Source of the DNA: Phlebotomus papatasi
Lineage: Eukaryota > Arthropoda > Insecta > Diptera > Psychodidae
Assembly (NCBI RefSeq): GCF_024763615.1
Contig: NC_077222.1
Location: 94,459,417-94,523,416 of the forward strand
Direction of reading: 5' to 3'
DNA length: 64,000 nucleotides
In this document: piece by piece, positions 35,174-47,330 of the stretch
Position numbering within the stretch: the first letter of the stretch is position 1
How the letters are laid out: each line of letters opens with the position of its first letter
Program-made: the position numbers and the translations under genes
The notes under the pieces: model-generated
The model's input: only the letters and a program-made list of their open reading frames with translations
The model's database searches: none
Told to the model about the DNA's origin: nothing

Positions 35174-35662
35174 GGACAAAGCACGCTACCTTCGGACGAC
35201 TCAAGCTTCGGACAATTCAATTTTTTCTCTATGTTCCTTATGAATTTCACCCATAGCTCTTTTCTGAAAATTTGAGGTATTGGATTACCTATTAAAACAG
35301 GGGCATGATGTTTACTATGTTTCTAGCGTGCCGAAAAAACTTTGGAGTTTATACGGTGTTTTCTGTCATTGTGGAACGAATTAGCAAAAAATACAAATAC
35401 AAAATAAAAGCCAATTCAATATGGAATGGGCAACCGAAAACCCCAAAATGACAACCTACGTAGTTTCAGAGATATCTCCCGAAATATCTACGAAAACAGG
35501 AAAAAAATATACTAAAACTGGTCGCATTTTTCAGAGCTAATGTCACCCCCCCCCCCCCTGTATTAAAATATAATATTATAATTGGCCAAATTCATTTATA
35601 AACACATTGAAAAAAGTTATTTGTGCGAAGCATAAATCATCCGATGGTAGCGCACTTTCCCC
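35174..35662. mobile_element. MITE 'GGGGAAAGTGCGCTACC', full copy, 489 bp
   Basis: The ends GGACAAAGCACGCTACCTTC and the complement of GGTAGCGCACTTTCCCC are inverted repeats of about 26 bp, flanked by TA (35172-35173, 35663-35664). The interior matches 54613-54961 in inverted orientation, for example GCCGAAAAAACTTTGGAGTT. A run of 13 C lies at 35546-35558, unusual in this composition. It is non-coding. Confidence 0.85.
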
Positions 35663-36019
35663 TAAATGATTTTAAAATACTTTTAACAAATACTCTATAT
35701 TAAGGTAAAATTCGGAAAGCATAAGAATGAGTTAAAGTTTAATATGTATTTGAATGCTGAAACCATTTTTTCTAGTTGACCTTTTGGTGTATCCGGCTTT
35801 TAACACTGTCTGATACTTTTAGTTAAAAGTAAAATTTATTTAATGAAAATTTGGTGATAAAAGCGTCTGAAACTTTAGCAACTTTTTCTCTTGCAAGGCT
35901 GCAAAATGTTTTCCGCTAATAGAAGCGACGAAATAACTAATTAATAATTATAATTTCGGGATTTATTAATCAATAACTCATAAAATTATTCTTTTGGGAA
36001 TAGTATTAACCCTAAAAAT

Positions 36020-36161
36020 GGCCTCGATATACATTGGGAGCAATTTTCGAAAAATAAATGCTTTTTTTAAGGAAACCGTCTGCACTGCTTTAGGTGGAAA
36101 TGTCACAATTCTGTCAAAAATTAAAATTTTAACGAAAACCTTTTCCGAATGTGTAGAGGCC
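36020..36161. mobile_element. MITE with GGCCTCNACACATT ends
   Basis: The left end GGCCTCGATATACATTGGGA and the complement of the right end (GGCCTCTACACATTCGGAAA) are inverted repeats of about 30 bp. This links the hairpin element at 32741 with the arms of the 350-bp foldback (ATTGGGAGCAATTTTCG). Confidence 0.65.
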
Positions 36162-36339
36162 TTTAGTTTAAACAGTGTAAATCATGAGAATAATTGTTTG
36201 TTGACATGATAAATTATTAAGTAACTAAAACGAGTTTTAAATTAACACGTATACTTCAGTCGAGATAGTTTTTTTTAACAAAGTTTTATCAGATTTGCGA
36301 AATAGAATACCTTGAAGAACTAAGTTACAATTTATTAAT

Positions 36340-36566
36340 TAAGGGATCTCGCGATGCGATTGGTAAGAGCTTTTGGCCCTTGGACTATGAGATTTCTGGC
36401 TTTTGGTTTGACTGTGACAGTTGTGAGTTTGAATCCCTCCCGGTGCAAAAGATAAAAGCGCCCCAAGGGACATTTTCACGATGCATTGTAAATTGTTAAA
36501 AATTTCTATAAACTGAATAAAGTAAAATGGCGCAAATGGGCCGGTAAAAAAAATAAATAAATAAAG
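36340..36566 (+). mobile_element. SINE family B, copy 1
   Basis: The head has a box-B-like GAGTTTGAATCCC at about 36425 inside CAGTTGTGAG...CCCTCCCGGTGCAAA, shared almost exactly with 47061-47330. It ends in an (AAAT)n tail at 36547-36566. It is tRNA-derived by box layout. Body sequences differ between copies, so they are old or belong to different subfamilies. Confidence 0.7.
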
Positions 36567-36569
36567 ACA

Positions 36570-36798
36570 GGGGGAAGAGAGGCACCATTGAATTGGGGTA
36601 GTTTTGAAATTAGACTTTTTCTACTATTTTAAAGGGGAATTAAGCGTTATCATAATGTAATTTATATTTTCAACTGTAATGTGGAGATAAATTATATCAT
36701 GATAAGGTACAATTTTATTTTTAAGTATTATAAAAAGCCTAATTTTAAAGCTGCCTCAGTTCAAATCTACCCCAGTTCAAAGCTGCCCCAATTCCGTC
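36570..36798. mobile_element. MITE family 'GGGGGAAGTGGGGCACC', copy 4
   Basis: Tips GGGGGAAGAGAGGCACC and CTGCCCCAATTCCG are eroded inverted repeats. The middle again shows TTATCATAATGTAATTT and ATTATATCATGATAAGG. It lies immediately after the (AAAT)n tail of the SINE. Confidence 0.75.
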
Positions 36799-39524
36799 TA
36801 ATAATTTCTTTCATTGAATCACTAGAGTTTGTCTCTGCCTGGAACAATAACAATATCGCATTCTGCAGAAATGCAAGGTAGAGACTTTCTGCAACAACAT
36901 GTTGCATTTCAAGTCATTGCATTTTTAACTCTTTTCTCAAAAAGATCATTAATATGGTAATTTTTCGACATAACCGTCCTACTTAATGTCTCAATAAAAC
37001 TACATCGTCAATCAAGTGGTTGTCCCGTAGAAAGTCACTCACTTTAGGTTTTGAGATATAACCCCATCCAAAAAAAAACTCATCAACAATGAGAATTTTT
37101 CTTGTAAAACCAATTCCTTTCGTTTTAGCCCCAAGGATGGGAGAAATTTACTTTTCGTTGTGAATGACAACAAGATGCACGTGAATTTTCGTTGAGTTTT
37201 TCTTGTTAACCAACAGAAAAGAAAAGAAAAAAAACACGAGAACCATATGCACGTGTTTCTGGTAAACACTGAATGACATGAAACATCCGCCTCTTTAGCA
37301 TTTTCACCCAACGGTGAATGCGTGTGATAGTATTTATGATTACAATTTTTGTGGATTTTTCATTGAAAAAAAAATTGCTGTTCTGATTTTAACTCTCTCT
37401 CTTGATTACGTTTAAACCTCTTCCTGTGTGTCACTTTCTCAAAGTATATCGTGGAAACGGAAATTTATCTTTGTTAAGTACTATATCAACTTATATCAAA
37501 AATCTAGTTGGAATAAGTCAAAAAAGTTGTTTTGAATTAATAAATTGGTCGAGTTTAATTAGAAGGAAAAGGAATCTTATGACAAATCACCGTCAATATG
37601 AGGAGAAAACGGACATATGGTCAACGATACTAATGCCATGTGAAAGACAAGACAACATGTTTTCGTATCCGAGGGAAATTGTGAAAGAATGCAGCAATTT
37701 GTATAAAGAAAATGGTACATTTGTAAAAGATATTGTACACAAATCTTGCATAGTCCCTTTCATATACATATGAGTTTTAATTGAAAAAAAAAGTCTCTTA
37801 AATGTTTATGCATGTTCACGTCTTTTTATTCCCTTCCTTATTCAACCATCACCCGTTGCGTTTTTGACTTGAAAGAATAAACCACAGAAAATATATATTA
37901 TAAAGATTTTCTTTAGTCATTTCATTTTCAAAAGCCTCTCTCTTTGCTTGTACTATAATTCCTTCGACACGAAAATGCAGTTATATTTTGTTACAAAATG
38001 AGCTCAAGAAATTGATATTAAATTTTATTATTCTGACTTCTTTCTTTTTTTTTTTGGTCTTCCCCGATCTTTTACATTTCTTTAACTTCAGCACATTTCC
38101 ATGAAATTGCACTTGATCACACTCTTTCACCACGAGATTTAAAACACATGTTTTGTTTATACAATTGAGTTAAAAGAACTACACGTACCATAGTGGGAAA
38201 CCAAAGAGAAAAATTTTTCCTCATAAAATATGAAATGACTGATTAAAATTATTTTCTCCACAAAGACCTCATTACACAAGAATTTTCTTCCTTTTTTTCA
38301 TTACATTTCAAGAGTCTCTCTCTTTCAACTGACTCTAAAGCAATTCTTTGTTCTTTTTAATCACGACTTCCTCTCTTGTATGATACTCAAAGCCGCAAAT
38401 ATACTAATAATAAAAACATGAATCACGTTCTGATCATCAAAATGTTATAAAGCTCTTATAGTGATGTAAAAAATTTTATTATTATTTTAACACAGTATGG
38501 TGTATAAGCACATATTCACCTTCTCACATTTTGATGAATTTCGACATTTTGACATTTTATTCATTATTACTATTTAATAAGCCATATCTACTACACTGAA
38601 ACCTCCTTCTTGGCTTGATCGTTCTTTTAATTTTCATTATTTATCCCTGAGTCTCATCAAAACATTCAAACTCCTATACCAAGTGCCACTATATGGGATG
38701 GGAAGAAATATGAGAAATTAAATACCATCATGTACCACTGCAAATTCATTTTACAACCATTTATAATCTTTTATTGCCACACTTTTTTTCTTATGCTCTC
38801 TCTCTAGAGCCCAACTGCATCCCAAAAAGAACTCTTTAGATATAAAACAGACAATTTTTAATTAAGGATAAAAAAAAACAATCTAGCTGAGATTTATGAA
38901 AGATACCAAAAAAAAAAAAAAACAAACATTCAGTTCTTGTGCAACCTCTAATCTTCACAAGAGAAATGTGAAAAATACTAGAGCGGAAACACTGAGCTTT
39001 TTTTTTTAAACTCAAACTGGTGCTCCTTCTTGTAAATAAAAGCACGCACAGTATATTGCAACATAACATTTTTCAATAATTTCCGCATTTTTTTCATTTG
39101 CCCCTCTTTTTTTTCTTCTTTCCCTGGAATCATGATTATTTTTTAGCACTATATACCGCCGACAATATCTATAAAAAAAGCGAGTATATGAATTGGAAAA
39201 AGACCGCTAAAAAAGTCATTTTTCACGCTTGAGTGACTTCACTTCAGTTGTTGTACATTTTCTTCGACAAGGTGCTTTTTGATGTAAAAGTTTTTGGGTA
39301 TATACACGATACAAATTGACGAAATTGTACACACCCCAAAAATAGGTACACGCATTATTCATCATACGTACAATTTATTTGACAATAATGCTCTATGAGG
39401 GTTAAAAGTGGTGAAACATTTGCGAAATTTATGAAAATTTGACGGAAACTTTAAGATAAACAGACTGTGAAAAGTATATAGAAAAGTCTTAGCTATGACA
39501 CCTACCAGATACCCCAGTTTGCCC
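36799..39524. other. Plain intronic sequence
   Basis: The 123-codon plus-strand frame at 37402-37773 begins with TTG and has no domain that I recognise. Long A runs lie at about 38910-38923. No gene is supported. Confidence 0.4.
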
Positions 39525-39700
39525 TCCTGGTGTAACTTTAAAGCTTTGTTTTTAGGAAGCTTATCTTTAATTCAAGCACTTAAAGATCGTCTGAAGTTCA
39601 TAAGATCACTTAGGGGATAGTCTAAAAAATCTAAGAACCATTATTAAGTGCTAAAATTAAAGAAAAGCTTACGAAAAGTTGGGGTGTAAAGTCGTCCCCG
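39525..39700. mobile_element. MITE family 'TTTAATTCAAGCACTTAA', copy 2
   Basis: The arms (left CTTTAATTCAAGCACTTAAA, right AAGTGCTAAAATTAAAGAAA then AGCTTACGAAAAGTTGGGGT) are inverted repeats of about 60 bp. It is followed closely by copy 3. Confidence 0.75.
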
Positions 39701-39713
39701 AAAAGCAATGTCA

Positions 39714-39741
39714 CCCGTATCTACGATAACGTAGATACGGG
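39714..39741. repeat. Perfect 12-bp hairpin between two MITE copies
   Basis: CCCGTATCTACG and CGTAGATACGGG are separated by ATAA. It sits exactly at the junction of two neighbouring copies of one MITE family and looks like the meeting point of their ends. Confidence 0.8.
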
Positions 39742-39901
39742 GGACTTTTCGTCTCCTTCTTACTGTTGGTAAACTTTTCTTTAATTGCTAGCACTTAAGG
39801 ATAGTCTCAATCGATCCTGTGTACCATATCCGATCAGTAAGCCATCCCTAAGTACTACAATTAAAGAAAAACTGACAAACAGCAGAATCATAAAATCACC
39901 C
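39739..39901. mobile_element. MITE family 'TTTAATTCAAGCACTTAA', copy 3
   Basis: AAACTTTTCTTTAATTGCTA on the left pairs with TACAATTAAAGAAAAACTGA on the right. The tips GGGGGACTTTTCG and ATCACCC are consistent with copies 2 and 4. Confidence 0.75.
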
Positions 39902-40620
39902 ATATCAATGGCAACCCTGCTTGATTTTTCTTTTCAGAGAAGTTTTCATTTTTCGTAAAGATAACCTTTGAGAGATTATACCTAGAAAACTATTTTTTTA
40001 TGAAATGCATTTGATCTACGCTTTTAATAAATATATCAACGGTCTCATTTCTACTAAAATATCTCCCAATGACAACTTTTCAAGAGAGCTATTTGAAGTT
40101 GGCAAATTCCTATGCAGACAGTGTAATTTCGCAACCTGAATGTCAGACAATCACCAAATTTTCACCACACGTGGAGCTCGATCTCAGGAATAACATATCT
40201 CTTGGAGACAAAAACGACTAAAACGGCTTTGCATTGTATGACATGGAGCCACAGATATTGGAACAGAACTTTATTTCTTGTTGTTCTTTTCCAATTTTGA
40301 TAATTAAGCTATTTACTCATCAAAAATGTATTAAAATAGGGTTGCAGCATAACCTTACTATCCATACTTACAGTTTCCTTGCAGAAATCTACAATTTTTG
40401 TCATAAAATGATTTCGAAAAAGAGCAAAATTAAAAATATTTAATTAATGCTCCATCAATGCATTTTAAAAAATTCCTATTTTTGTGCTTTTTCGAAGTCA
40501 TTTTGTGTCAAAAAACTGAAGATTTCTGAGAGGTCCCGTACGTATGAACAGGTCATAAGTAAAGCTTCAACCCCAATTAAAAGTTGAAGTTTATAAACTT
40601 ATAATTTAATTGCAATTGGC
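39902..40620. other. Plain intronic sequence
   Basis: No gene or repeat is seen. Confidence 0.35.
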
Positions 40621-40885
40621 GTAATAATAATAATGCTGGCACAACATTCCATGAAGGAACAAGGCTTTCCCGCAAAGGGATTTCGAGACATGCATTATTA
40701 TTTTTTCTTTTACGGGATGAGGTTGTCAGTCCCATGCCCGTAGAATCAAGTGCAGTGAAGCTCACTGGATGCAATCCGTACACCTCTAACCCCAAACAAA
40801 ATCCTAGTGACCTAAATGGGATTCGAACCCGGGACACTTGCATCATAGAACAAGTGCTCTATCACTTGACCCATTGAGTGCCCGG
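40621..40885 (-). mobile_element. tRNA-derived SINE, family A, copy 3 (complete)
   Basis: On the minus strand the head at 40885 reads GGGCACTCAATGGGTCAAGT. A perfect 5-bp anticodon-arm remnant follows (ACTTG, 10-nt loop TTCTATGATG, CAAGT), then the TpsiC-like arm CCGGGTTCGAATCCC with box B at 40819-40829. The body has TGCATCCAGTGAGCTTCACT and ATGGGACTGACAACCTCATC. The tail is (TTA)n at 40621-40634. The enlarged anticodon loop and lack of an acceptor stem exclude a working tRNA. At about 265 bp it defines the intact family length. Confidence 0.85.
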
Positions 40886-42967
40886 CGTAAACTTCAGAAA
40901 AAAAAAACAGTTTGTGGTCTTAAGGTTTTAACAATAATATGGGTTTCAGACTGAATGTTTAGCCAAACTCTATGACAAGAATTTTAGTGCTTTTTCAAAA
41001 TTCAATGAATCACTTGCGATTGATATCCAGGCCTAAGTCAAAATTTTTCCATGAGAAACAATTCGACAACTACAGCCATATAGCTAAATTTTAAGTCTTA
41101 GGGCAGCCATGCGGTAACAGATGGTCCATGATTTGTAAAGTTCCAAGCATAAATGCGTAATTTATTTTTAAACAAGCTTCATGTAACATATTATTATAAT
41201 GAAATTTATATTAAGGGATAGATTGGTTGATTGATTGATCAAATTGATTTAGATCTAAAACCTATAAAACGATTTCGTTTGTCTTTGAAATTTGAATTTT
41301 TTAGACGAAATTTTCGTTCTAACTTATCTCCAAAGCATATTCGAGAAAAAGAAAATCGAGTTAGTTCGAGTTCATTCGATTAGTCCAACTCGATTTCTCA
41401 AAATCGAGCTCAACTAATTTCTTAATTCAAAATCGATGGATTATATACGATTCTCACCCTAAGTTCGAGTAATAAAATACTTTTAATTTCAAGAAGGTAT
41501 ACAAGAAACAATCAAAAAGCAATCAAATATTTCACAAAATATTTCAAACCCTAATTTACATCAAAGGTGTTGGAGAATTGACAATCAATACGGAACGAAA
41601 TAATGAAGTAGTAAGGGAATAATTTTAATGCCTTTCCACCCTCGATAATTTTGTTGATTTCCTTCCAGTAACCACTGTAAACTTATTCAAACTCACAAAA
41701 GCCACATTAGCCAGTGAGTTTTTTGAAGTGTAATCAGAGACATGGTAAACTTGGAAGTGGAACATTAAATATTTATCGCAAGACGACATTCATAGGGGAC
41801 ATAGTAGATAAAAAAAAATGCAGTTATGAACATTTTTGGAAGAGTGCAAGATAAATACCATTGATATCGAAAGAGCCATATAGTGTGACAAACATTTAGA
41901 GAAGACGTGCAAGACTTTGTAATGTTGAGAGAGAATTTGTGAGAGTCACTTGAGATCCCAGATGGTAAAGATTATATTTTGTTAGCCTGGGAAAGTGCAC
42001 AATTGTGAACTATTGAAAAGAATACTGGCCAATTTTCATCCTATATAGTCTCTTCCCACCATTAGGTTAAATTAGTGATTGTTGGGTTACATTTTAAACA
42101 ATGGGAAATTGATTTCCCATCTGGCTTTCAAAAACTTCACGATGAAACAATTGATAGAGATTGCAATTTTTTTTTTCAGGATGATGCATCCTAATTGACT
42201 CAAAACGGGTTATAGTTCTTATTATTTTTTCGGCAGTTTCTTTCAACTTTTTCTTCCATCAAGCATTGTCTTTGAACATTAAAAACCGTTAACATGTCTG
42301 GAAAATACAAGAAGCAATATTTCCCGCATATCTTTTTCCACCAAATGTAGGTCTCACAGTGGGCAAATTATTATTATTTTTTTTTTGTGAAAAGATACCG
42401 CCACTACTGAAGTGAAAGAGAGACCTTCCTTATCAATCTCCAATCTTCATCTCATCCAATTCAAACCACCAACAATCACTCACCTATCATTTATTCTCAA
42501 TATTCATCCATGGGAGAGAGACTTACAAATAACTTTACAAATAACAGTCTCTTACCGCACACACGCGTTCCTATAAGCCCCTTGTAGGAGCACCAACTTG
42601 GGATTTACGCACAGTTGATAAAATCTCTCAATTTAATTTAACTACATCACTACAAGACAAACCGTTGATCCGACACATTGAGAAGAAAATATGAAATTTG
42701 TGATTAGATGCAAAGATGAACGAAATCATAAAGGATTTTCCTCTCTATACGATTAGTGTATCTAATTATGCTAAAAGAGAAACATAATAGCTCTTTCTGT
42801 TTCATTAAAAAAAATACCTAGAACAGCCTGTAGCAACAAAACCGCAACAAGAAAGAAAATTAATGGTCAATGTACAATTTATTCCTTCTATAGAAATTGT
42901 ACGTTAAATAACGGTCAATTGTTTGCAAAATTAAAAATTCTAGATTAAGAAAAAGAGAAATTTGGAA
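40886..42967. other. Plain intronic sequence
   Basis: Several TCGAGTT/AACTCGATTT motifs occur at 41346-41420, a weak dyad-rich patch. No gene is seen. Confidence 0.35.
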
Positions 42968-43248
42968 TTTTTATAACAAATTTTGTTTTTTTTTGTTTGT
43001 CTGGCAAAAATCACGAACAAATGACAAAATTTTACAAACAAGTTTTGAGTGGTTTACAAATGTTTGTAAAAGAACAAAATATGCTCATCAAGTGATCATG
43101 TTACGAACAATTAACAATTACATTACGAAAATTTGAAAAAAGTACAAACTTTTACAAAATTTTTTGTGGGTTATACGATTTACGAGCATTTTGTAAGTCC
43201 CCAATAGGAATTCACAAACATTTACGTACAATTTTACAAAATATTTTT
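42968..43248. mobile_element. Half copy of the TTTACGAAC-type foldback element
   Basis: It aligns in direct orientation with the right arm of 9541-9990 (TGTCTGGCAAAAATCACGAAC, GGTTATACGATTTACGAGCA, AATTCACAAACATTTACG). The left arm is missing or unrecognisable. Confidence 0.75.
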
Positions 43249-43343
43249 TTCATTGCAGTTATTCTAGCTAACTTAAGTCTAGATATAAAAAAAAATATTT
43301 TGCCGTAAGGTCAGTTTCATTGAAAGAATATGGGAAAAATATA

Positions 43344-43400
43344 CAGTAGAACCCCGATATAGTCCATCGCTAGTCCACAATTTATCGACCGTGCTATGAC
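43344..43400. mobile_element. Lone pogo/Tigger-like terminal end
   Basis: CAGTAGAACCCCGATATAGT resembles the terminal repeats of pogo-type Tc1/mariner elements in insects (CAGT..AACC.CGATAT). TA precedes it. A matching opposite end was not found within the next few kilobases. Confidence 0.45.
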
Positions 43401-46400
43401 ACTAGAATTTTTTCAATTTGTAAATTCAATTTAATTTTCAGATGAATTGTTCCTGTGCGTTATTTTGCATTAAAAATATTTTAAATTGATAGATTTTCGC
43501 TTATTTATTGATATAAACTAATACTTGACCCACCAAAACATGTTTAAACATGCTAAAATAGCATAAATTTGGTTGCTCAATTAAATTCGAATTCAGCAAA
43601 TTAAAATGCTAAAATTGGTCATTAATTTCCATTTTATTGCAATTAAACAAGTATCCTTTTGAACCAAATTGTTCTTATTGAATTTATTTACTCGTAATTA
43701 ATTATTATTTGTGGGCAAAAAATAAGATAAGTTCAGTAATTTATTGATAAACTTGTACGCGAGTGAAGCATCAGTATCGGGAGTAATTTGCTAAGTTCCT
43801 CCAAAGCCAGTATTGTGCCAAGAAATCTCCTGTTTATATGACTTCACACAGATTTTCAACAAGATGTATGAAAGTCCCTTCAGCCTTTTCCCTACAAATC
43901 TTTCTTCTGGTTTTGGGGATCCTTCTGAATAACAGATAAGTGACTTATGAGACATTTTAAGAACTATCAGACATTTTCTCGAATCATTCACAATTAAAAA
44001 TCTCGCGGCAATATTTAAAATTGAGCAAATTTCTTGCAAAATGTGTCTTGGATGTGAGAATTTTCATGTAAATTCTAGAAATCTTATAATGCTCAATTAG
44101 CTCAATTAGCTCAATTGAATTTAAATTTAAATTGTGAAAATCCTAGTGTGATAGCACTGTAAGAGACACAAATTTTTCGATACTATCGATTCGATAGTAA
44201 GGAAAAGTTATCATTCCACCCAGATATATTATTTAATTTTATTTATTTATTTTTAGACATTTTCCCAAGTAATAATTTTCAATTTCCTAATTTTAGAAAA
44301 AAAAAACATCTCAATATTTTACAAATTGTTGTGATTGATAACCAAAACGACCGTTTTTTTTTTAATTACTTTACAAACAATTACTTTTAATACTAATCAA
44401 TCAAAAGACACAATTAGTTCACAATCCATAATGTACAAAAACCAATCAAACTGCATTTTAATTGACACAGTCTGTATCATTTTCACTGAGTGAAAATGTC
44501 TCTTTGCTTGATTGACAGGAAGGAAAAAAAAGATCATCACTTAATGCATCACTAAATATTCTAGTATGGAGGAATTTCCTTTTGTGGCTGTCTTTTTCTA
44601 TGCCATACAATAATTTTCTATTTCTCATTTTTTCGAACAAACTCTCTTTTACACCAAATACGAATAGAATTGAATACAAATCCGAGGGCAAAAAAAACCA
44701 AGTTTACGATACAACAAAAATAAAAATAGTGACGACCCTTTTTACATGCCATTTCCCGGAGGTTGTTTGATATAATTAATCACACGAGAAAAAAAAAACA
44801 ACAACACAAGGCAAAAGGTGAGTTCAACTTGTACTTTCATTGATTTTCAATCAACTCGAGGAGCTTCTGTTTTCTCTTAGGGCGTCAAGAAGACTTTGCT
44901 GTGTCAGAGGGGAATAAAATACCAAAAAAAAAGTATAACCCGGAGTTAGAATTTTCTGATTAGTCATTCTATGCACAGAAAAAGAGAAATTTCAGAATTT
45001 CCCATTACAAAGCGCTTTCGGGGCCTAGAAAAGAAGACGTCATAATTGGAGGTGAAAGACCAGCACAGAGGTAAAACACCTAATTTTCTCCATCCACTGC
45101 AAACAAAACGCAATAAAGCGCCTCTAAAAGAACAAAAAAACAGCCGGTCCAAAAGCGGAGAAAATTGCCCCACACGGAAAAAAAATAATCTCAATTAATG
45201 ACAAGAAGAATTCTGGAGCAATTGAAATTCCCTAAAAGATAACAATCAACATGTGAGAGAGCAATTGAAAGAAATAACACACGTGCGTCAAGGAGAGATT
45301 GTAAAAGAAGGTGAGGCCTTCCAATCTCTAACCCAAAATAGGCAGAATCTTTCTTACAAACCAACAACAACAAAAAATTGAGAACATCTTTGCCAATGAA
45401 GAAATCAATTTTGAACAAATTCATTGCCTCATTTTTCACCTTATTTCAGCACCAAATCATTTTCTTCACATCTCATCATTTTACTTTAATTGCTCACCAC
45501 ATTCTTGGAACTTCTTTCAATTGCGCTCCATCTCACGTTTCTTCAAAGGTACAACTTCACTTCATCTTCTGATTACCTTTAGCACCGACAAATTTGTCTA
45601 TTTGATTCATGATTTTTTTTCTTCTTTCTCACTGCAGATTACAAATAAATTTCTTTCACTACATCATGCACCGTTTTCATCAATCTCGCCATGGAATTTT
45701 CATACACATCAAAGTGTTCTTTATTCAATTTTCTAGCTCATCATATCTATGGGAATGGCCCATCGTGGGCTCATTGAAGGTATTTGTACTTTGGTGAAAA
45801 GTGGCTAAAGTAATAAAACAAAAAAAAAATTGTGAAAATAGCCAGTAAAACCTTGTCAAGTGGTTAAGAGAGAAGAAAATAAAAGGAACATGAGGGAACA
45901 TTTCTAGCACACTTTTCGTCGTTTTTCCATCTAAACCGCACACAATTTACACAATAAAGTTCATTAAACTTGATCGACCGACACTCCACATCCGACTCTC
46001 AATCCCATTCACACTCCTCCTCTGTGGCCTGGGTTCCCCCTCTTGCAAAAGCTTTTCTGTCTAATCGACACTCTTCTGATATACCTAAACTGACCATAAA
46101 CCGAGTTGCTGGTGGAAATCGCAACAATTTCCCAGATAAGATAGCGATATCTTGACGAAAGTTTAATTTATGATAAAGTTGGATAAGTTAGATTAGCATA
46201 ATTAGGTGAAATCCGGACTATTACGAAACATTCAAAACACAGAAAAAAATCTAAATTATATTTTCTGCAAATTTGTTATTTCAATCATGATAATTCTTTT
46301 TTAACGTCCTAATTAAAATAAATAAAGGAAATACTTTTGATTGAATTTTTGGTCTCATGAGTTGTAGCGGTTGTAGCAGATAGTGGAGGGAAAAATAGAT

Positions 46401-46619
46401 CATCTGTGATTTTTGTGAAGAGGACATCCATCCTCAAAACGCCAAGAAGAAAAAATAAAGAAAGGTCTAATTTCTCATCCACTATCTGCTATAGGAATTA
46501 CTGTCCAGAGATTTTTGATCTCAATTGATTTTAATGGATTACTTAGATTTTCAGTTCTAGGCTCCTCGCACCGTTTAAACCTTAAGCTCTTTAAAGGTTT
46601 CCATTTTAATAAAAATCTA
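43401..46619. other. Plain intronic sequence with minor repeats
   Basis: The 9-bp unit AGCTCAATT is repeated in tandem at about 44090-44116. The inverted arms TAGCAGATAGTGGA (46374-46387) and TCCACTATCTGCTA (46478-46491) are perfect over 14 bp, probably an old MITE. A G+C-rich plus frame at 45970-46152 is unexplained. No gene is supported. Confidence 0.4.
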
Positions 46620-47060
46620 GTAATTTGATGTTTCGAGAAAAAAGCTACATCACGCTGTTTGTACTTCTGTCTGTTACCAATGCTAGAGGCCAAACGGTTA
46701 GAGATAGCGATATAAGGGCTTCGGAAAGCCCCTCGTCAGTCGGCCTTCGCATCAGGCCTTTACTGTCATCGCAAAACGGAATCAATATACTGCATTTACG
46801 TAAATTAAAAAGATCTGTAAATACGGTAGAGCTTCAGTATCAGGGCTGCATAAACCGACATTCTACAATGCAAACCCTGAGTTTGTATAAACAATATTGC
46901 AAGTTTCAAAAGGAAAATGAGAACGATATAGGTGTACCCTATCTTCCAATTTCATTGGACTGAACTAACAGTCTAGAATGACTATTTACGTTCACTATCT
47001 GAAAAGCTGAACAGTTGCCTTTATAGCCTTCAAAACCTTCAGCGCTCAAGAGTTCGAGGA
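46620..47060. other. G+C-richer block of unknown repeat-like sequence
   Basis: Base composition rises here. GGGCTTCGGAAAGCCC (about 46717) is a small hairpin. The open plus frame at 46625-46963 lacks an ATG near its start and any known domain. The block adjoins SINE family B copy 2 and is probably also repeat-derived. Confidence 0.35.
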
Positions 47061-47330
47061 GGGATCTTAGTGGCGCAATAGGCAAAACCGTTGGCTCTTG
47101 GGCAGATGAGATCTCTGACTCGACTCTCACAGTTGTGAGTACGAGTCCCGCCCGGTGCAAAGATCTGAATGTCTGGAAAAAAGACATTTTCTTCGCTGTG
47201 ATAAAACGTAATATAAATGCACAGCCTCTGCCCAAAAAACTCCGGCAAACTGGGAAGGCGTTCTTGGGCGATCTACAATCAGCAGATTCTTCCAACACGA
47301 GATATAATACATTGCAGCATGATTGAATTA
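47061..47330 (+). mobile_element. SINE family B, copy 2
   Basis: A tRNA-like head with GTGGCGCAATAGGCAAAACC (box A region) and GAGTACGAGTCCC (box B, 47137-47149), followed by GCCCGGTGCAAAGAT. CAGTTGTGAGT...CCCGGTGCAAA is shared with 36340-36566. Several overlapping open frames here on the minus strand are shadows of this repeat. Confidence 0.7.

Noticed and set aside
37402..37773. 123-codon plus-strand frame
   Set aside because: It starts with TTG, has no recognisable domain or splice context, and its length is within chance for this composition.
45970..46152. G+C-rich 61-codon plus frame with codon use that looked coding-like
   Set aside because: It has no acceptor or donor in suitable places, no ATG and no recognised domain; too short to call.
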